The notes under the pieces are model-generated. The model was given only the letters and a program-made list of their open reading frames with translations. It was not told the DNA's origin and searched no databases. From Sphingomonadales bacterium (GTDB taxonomy: Bacteria; Pseudomonadota; Alphaproteobacteria; Sphingomonadales; Sphingomonadaceae): 64,000 bases of DNA. Made by a program: the position numbers and the translations under genes. This document shows, piece by piece, positions 60,036 through 64,000 of this stretch (the stretch's first letter is position 1; the number at the start of each line of letters is the position of its first letter). The stretch covers positions 124,001 to 188,000 of the forward strand of contig JAFKLT010000031.1 of NCBI GenBank assembly GCA_017309275.1, written 5' to 3'.

Positions 60036-61217
60036 ATGACCCCCACCGCCAAAATCCTTCTCCTCGGTTCGGGCGAGCTCGGGCGCGAGTTCGTGATCTC
60101 GGCAAAGCGGCTCGGCTGCCATGTGATCGCGTGCGACAGCTATGCCGGCGCGCCCGCGATGCAGGTCGCGGACCAGTTCGAGGTTTTTTCGATGCTCGAC
60201 GGCGACGCGCTGCGCGGTGCGATCGAAAAGCATCGCCCCGACCATATCGTTCCGGAGGTCGAGGCGATCCGCACCGAGATATTGGCCGAGGTCGAGGCAG
60301 AGGGCTTTCACGTCGTCCCGTCGGCGCGCGCGGCCCAGCTTACGATGAACCGCGACGCCATCCGCGATCTGGCGGCGAGCGAGCTAGGCCTGAAAACCTC
60401 GACCTTCGAATATGCAACGAGCCGCGAGGAGCTGGCGGCGGCGGCGGCGCGGATCGGCTTTCCGCTGGTGGTGAAACCGGTGATGTCTTCGTCGGGCAAA
60501 GGGCAGAGCACCGTGAGGGACGCGTCGGGGGTCGACGCGGCGTGGGACTATGCGGCGGCGGGCATGCGCGGCGACCGGCTGCGCGTGATCGCGGAGGCCT
60601 TCATCGACTTCGATTACGAGATCACGCTGCTGACCGTGCGGCACAAGGACGGCGTCGCCTTCTGTCCGCCGATCGGCCATCGGCAGGAACGCGGCGACTA
60701 TCGCGAAAGCTGGCAACCGGCCGCGATGTCGGCGGCGGCGCTCGCCGGGGCGCAGGACATGGCGACGAAGGTCGTCGATGCGCTGGGCGGGCACGGCATC
60801 TTCGGCGTCGAATTCTTCGTAAAGGGCGACGAAGTGATCTTCTCCGAACTGTCGCCGCGCCCGCACGACACCGGCATGGTGACGCTGATCTCGCAAGCGC
60901 TGTCGGAGTTCGACCTGCATGCGCGCGCGATCCTGGGCCTGCCGATCCCGCCGATCGCGGTGCCCGACGCGAGTGCCAGCGCGGTGCTGCTCGCCGATCG
61001 CGACGCGACCGACTTCGCGATCGCCGGCCTGGCCGAGGCGCTGGTTCAGCCGGACGCCCGGACGTCGGTCGACGCGCGCATCTTCGGCAAGCCCGTCACG
61101 CGGCCCTATCGCCGCATGGGCGTGGCGCTGGCAAAGGTCGCGGGCGGCACCACCGACGACGCCCGCACCGCGGCGGTCGCCGCGGCGGACAAGCTGACGA
61201 TCGAATATCCCGGCTAA
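60036..61217 (+). CDS. purT: formate-dependent GAR transformylase
   Basis: The 393-residue ATP-grasp enzyme makes formyl-GAR from GAR, formate and ATP, the folate-independent third step of purine synthesis. Features are the N-terminal [28 protein letters not shown], the ATP-grasp lid [35 protein letters not shown] with metal-binding Glu residues, and [16 protein letters not shown]. Length is typical of PurT. The start follows GGAG. It stands as a single gene before polA. Confidence 0.95.
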   Translation: MTPTAKILLLGSGELGREFVISAKRLGCHVIACDSYAGAPAMQVADQFEVFSMLDGDALRGAIEKHRPDHIVPEVEAIRTEILAEVEAEGFHVVPSARAAQLTMNRDAIRDLAASELGLKTSTFEYATSREELAAAAARIGFPLVVKPVMSSSGKGQSTVRDASGVDAAWDYAAAGMRGDRLRVIAEAFIDFDYEITLLTVRHKDGVAFCPPIGHRQERGDYRESWQPAAMSAAALAGAQDMATKVVDALGGHGIFGVEFFVKGDEVIFSELSPRPHDTGMVTLISQALSEFDLHARAILGLPIPPIAVPDASASAVLLADRDATDFAIAGLAEALVQPDARTSVDARIFGKPVTRPYRRMGVALAKVAGGTTDDARTAAVAAADKLTIEYPG

Positions 61218-61329
61218 CGGCGGCAAAACCCGGGGAAGCATCCGCGCCCTGCGGGCAGAAACCGCAACCGGCGACACATCGCGCGGACACAGCTAGGCCG
61301 CTCCCCTTCGCGCTGCTACACCCCCGCCC

Positions 61330-64000
61330 ATGTCCGAGAAGAATCATCTCTATCTGGTCGATGGCTCCAGCTACATCTTCCGCGCCTATCACCGTCTGCC
61401 GCCGCTCACGAACCCGAACGGCGTGCCCGTCGGCGCCGTCTATGGCTATACGACCATGTTGTGGAAGCTGGCGAAGGACCTGCACGACGCCGACGGTCCG
61501 ACGCACCTTGCGGTCATCCTCGATCATTCGAGCCAGTCGTTCCGCAACGAGATTTATGACCAGTACAAGGCGAACCGCCCCGAACCGCCGGAGGATCTGC
61601 GCCCGCAGTTCCCGCTGATCCGCGACGCGACGCGCGCCTTCTCGCTGCCGTGTATCGAGATGGAGGGTTTCGAGGCCGACGACCTGATCGCCAGCTATGC
61701 CGAGGCGGCGGTGCGCGAGGGCTGGGACGTCACGATCGTCAGCAGCGACAAGGATCTGATGCAGTTGATCCGCGAACCCGACGAGGGTCCGCACGTCGAC
61801 ATGCTCGACACGATGAAGAATGTCCGCCTGGGCATGGACGCGGTGAACGAGAAATTCGGGGTCACGCCCGATCTGGTCGGCGACGTGCTGGCGCTGATGG
61901 GCGACAGCGTCGACAATGTCCCCGGCGTGCGCGGCGTCGGCCCGAAGACCGCGACCAAGCTGATCCAGGAATATGGCAATCTGACCGCCGCGCTCGACGG
62001 CGCCGAGACGATGAAGCCCAGCAAGCTGCGCGAAAACCTGATCGAGCATCGCGCGATGGCCGAGCTGTCGCGCGTGCTGGTCGATCTGAAGCGTGACTGC
62101 CCCCTTCCCGACGCGCTCGACGACCTGAAGCTCGGCGCGATCCCGCCGGGCCCGCTCAAGCTGTTCCTCGACGAGCATGGCTTCCGGTCGCTGTCGGCAA
62201 AGCTCGACACCGGCGCGACGCCCGGCGGGCCGCCCACCCTGCCGCGCGCGAACGCCGCCCCGGCGGCCGCGACCGTGTCGACGGGGCCTGTAACGCCCGC
62301 CCTGCCCGCCTGGCCCGCGATCGACCGCTCGCTCTATGAAACCGTCACGACGCTGGAGGCGCTCGACCGCTGGATACAGGATGCCCGCGCCGCGCATGTC
62401 GTCGCCGTCGACACCGAAACGGCCAGCCTCGACAGTGTCACCGGCGACCTCGTCGGCGTCAGCCTGTCGGTCGGTCCTGGCAAGGCCTGCTATATCCCGC
62501 TCGGCCACGGCGGCACCGACATGTTCGCCGAAAAGCCGGACCAGATTGCGATGGCCGACGCGATCGGCCGCCTGCGCACGCTGTTCGCCGACGACGCGGT
62601 GCTGAAGGTCGGGCACAATCTGAAATATGACATCGGCGTGCTCGCGCAGCACGACGTCGTCGTCGCGCCCTATGACGATACGCTGGTGATGAGCTTCGCA
62701 CTCGACGCCGGCAAGCATCAGCATGGCCTCGACGAATTGTCGAAGCTGCACCTCGATCATGCCTGCCTGTCGTTCAAGGACGTTTGCGGCACCGGCAAAT
62801 CGCAGATCAGCTTTGCCGAAGTACAGCTGAGCCGCGCGACCGAATATGCCGCCGAGGATGCCGAGGTTGCGTGGCGGCTGTGGAAGCTGCTCAAGCTCCG
62901 CCTGCCGATCGAGGGCGGGACGCGGGTGTACGAAATGGTCGACCGCCCGCTTGCCGCCATCGTCGAGGGGATGGAACGCGCCGGCATCATGGTCAACCGC
63001 GACTATCTGGCGCGCTTGTCGGGCGAATTCGCGAACGAGATGCTGCGCATCGAGGGTGAGATACACGCACTCGCCGGCCAGCCCTTCGCGATCGGCAGCC
63101 CCAAGCAGCTTGGCGAGATATTGTTCGACAAGCTGGGGCTGAAGGGTGGCCGCAAGGGCAAGTCGGGCGACTGGTCGACCGACCAGAACGAGCTCGAGCG
63201 CCTCGAACGCGACGGCGTGCCGATCGCGCGCAAGATTCTGGAATGGCGCCAGCTCGCCAAGCTGAAGTCGACCTATACCGATGCGCTGCAGCAACAGATC
63301 AACGCCAAGACCGGGCGCGTCCACACAAGCTACAGCCTCGTCGGCGCACAAACGGGCCGCCTGTCGTCGACCGACCCGAACCTGCAGAATATCCCGATCC
63401 GGACCGAGACCGGACGCCAGATCCGCGACGCCTTCATCGCGGCGCCGGGCCATGTCCTGATCGCCGCCGACTATAGCCAGATCGAGCTGCGGCTCGCCGC
63501 GCATATGGCCGACGTCCCCGAACTGAAGGAGGCCTTCGCGCAGGGGCAGGACATTCACGCCGCGACCGCGATCGAACTGTTCGGAGAGGTCAATCGCGAC
63601 ACCCGCGGCAAGGCGAAGACGGTCAATTTCTCGATCCTCTATGGCATTTCGCGCTGGGGCCTTGCCGGCCGCCTCGAAGTCACGCCCGACGAGGCGCAGG
63701 CGCTGATCAGCCGGTATTTCGAACGGTTCCCGGGCATCTCCGACTATATCACCGACACGCTCGAGAACGCGCGCGCGCGCGGTTATACCGAGACGCTCTT
63801 TGGCCGAAAGACGTGGTTCCCGCGCATCAAGGCCGCGAACCAGAACGAACGCGCGGGCAGCGAGCGCGCCGCGATCAACGCGCCGATCCAGGGCACCAGC
63901 GCCGACCTGATCAAGCGCGCGATGGCGCGGATGCCGCAAGCGCTGGCGGATGCCGGGCTGTCCGATGTCAGGATGCTCCTCCAGGTGCACGACGAACTGG
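61330..64000 (+). CDS. polA: DNA polymerase I, 3' end beyond the window
   Basis: About 890 residues are visible; the frame runs off the window within motif C (LQVHDEL). The order is a 5'-3' exonuclease domain (1-290: LYLVDGSSYIFRAYH, EADDLIA, GDSVDNVPGVRGVGPKTA), a 3'-5' proofreading domain with intact DxE (D361, E363), HNLKYD and YAAEDAEV, and the polymerase domain with motif A (DYSQIELRLAAH) and motif B (RGKAKTVNFSILYG). It acts in replication and repair. The start is the ATG at 61330 with only a weak ribosome site; the protein N-terminus fits the family. Confidence 0.96.
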   Translation, partial: MSEKNHLYLVDGSSYIFRAYHRLPPLTNPNGVPVGAVYGYTTMLWKLAKDLHDADGPTHLAVILDHSSQSFRNEIYDQYKANRPEPPEDLRPQFPLIRDATRAFSLPCIEMEGFEADDLIASYAEAAVREGWDVTIVSSDKDLMQLIREPDEGPHVDMLDTMKNVRLGMDAVNEKFGVTPDLVGDVLALMGDSVDNVPGVRGVGPKTATKLIQEYGNLTAALDGAETMKPSKLRENLIEHRAMAELSRVLVDLKRDCPLPDALDDLKLGAIPPGPLKLFLDEHGFRSLSAKLDTGATPGGPPTLPRANAAPAAATVSTGPVTPALPAWPAIDRSLYETVTTLEALDRWIQDARAAHVVAVDTETASLDSVTGDLVGVSLSVGPGKACYIPLGHGGTDMFAEKPDQIAMADAIGRLRTLFADDAVLKVGHNLKYDIGVLAQHDVVVAPYDDTLVMSFALDAGKHQHGLDELSKLHLDHACLSFKDVCGTGKSQISFAEVQLSRATEYAAEDAEVAWRLWKLLKLRLPIEGGTRVYEMVDRPLAAIVEGMERAGIMVNRDYLARLSGEFANEMLRIEGEIHALAGQPFAIGSPKQLGEILFDKLGLKGGRKGKSGDWSTDQNELERLERDGVPIARKILEWRQLAKLKSTYTDALQQQINAKTGRVHTSYSLVGAQTGRLSSTDPNLQNIPIRTETGRQIRDAFIAAPGHVLIAADYSQIELRLAAHMADVPELKEAFAQGQDIHAATAIELFGEVNRDTRGKAKTVNFSILYGISRWGLAGRLEVTPDEAQALISRYFERFPGISDYITDTLENARARGYTETLFGRKTWFPRIKAANQNERAGSERAAINAPIQGTSADLIKRAMARMPQALADAGLSDVRMLLQVHDEL

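Noticed and set aside
61096-63990. 964-codon open frame opposite purT and polA
   Set aside because: It lies entirely across polA and the end of purT, both unmistakable genes. Its composition is that of an antisense shadow.
1-64000. CRISPR arrays, tRNA or rRNA genes, insertion sequences, prophage or integration sites
   Set aside because: I saw no regular direct repeats, tRNA-like cloverleaf, transposase, integrase or terminal inverted repeats.

Overview
The window looks like chromosome of an alphaproteobacterium, most likely a sphingomonad (Sphingomonadales). The DNA is GC-rich, tightly packed and full of ATGA/TGATG gene overlaps. It holds five TonB-dependent outer-membrane receptors in 64 kb, several next to LacI-type regulators, HSL-type esterases, MFS carriers and SDR dehydrogenases. 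I saw no rRNA, tRNA, insertion sequence or CRISPR array. The last 4 kb (purT, polA) is housekeeping; most of the rest is accessory catabolism.

Layout. 1-3733: end of an AbgT-family transporter, a CocE/NonD-type hydrolase and a LysR regulator. 3814-6751: siderophore-type TonB receptor divergent from a DUF4198-like periplasmic protein, with a Fur-like box between them. 6924-10348: carbohydrate-type TonB receptor translationally coupled to a secreted beta-propeller-like protein. 10664-13672: a membrane diguanylate cyclase and a multipass membrane protein.

13765-25476: a LacI-centred locus with two alpha/beta esterases around the regulator, then a TonB receptor - esterase - GH37 trehalase - fatty-acyl-CoA ligase operon, and facing it an MFS carrier plus exported esterase. 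Near-identical ATCGAT-centred palindromes stand before every promoter of this set. I propose that it takes up and degrades acylated trehalose (trehalose ester glycolipids); I know of no described bacterial locus of this kind.

25597-27392: an SDR divergent from an AraC regulator. 27409-34267: an AraC regulator followed by three unrecognised proteins (908, 597 and 425 aa) in a tight operon. 34496-36829: an orphan TonB receptor of visibly lower GC.

37181-58251: a second regulon. One arm is a TonB receptor, phospholipase C-like, PhoD-like, KDG-kinase and PAP2 phosphatase gene row. The divergent arm is a mandelate-racemase-like enzyme, GlcG-like protein, ExuT-like MFS carrier, SDR and GMC oxidoreductase, followed by an unusual IclR/SMP-30 fusion regulator. 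A second LacI regulator (53143-54198) is divergent from an FAD oxidoreductase - sorbitol dehydrogenase - mannitol dehydrogenase - fructokinase operon. TAACG-centred operator-like sites precede the orphan receptor, the receptor/enolase divergent promoter and the LacI/FAD-oxidoreductase divergent promoter, so these units are probably co-regulated for polyol or sugar-acid use. 59289-64000: a GFA-family protein, a possible 42-aa protein, purT and polA (cut by the window end).
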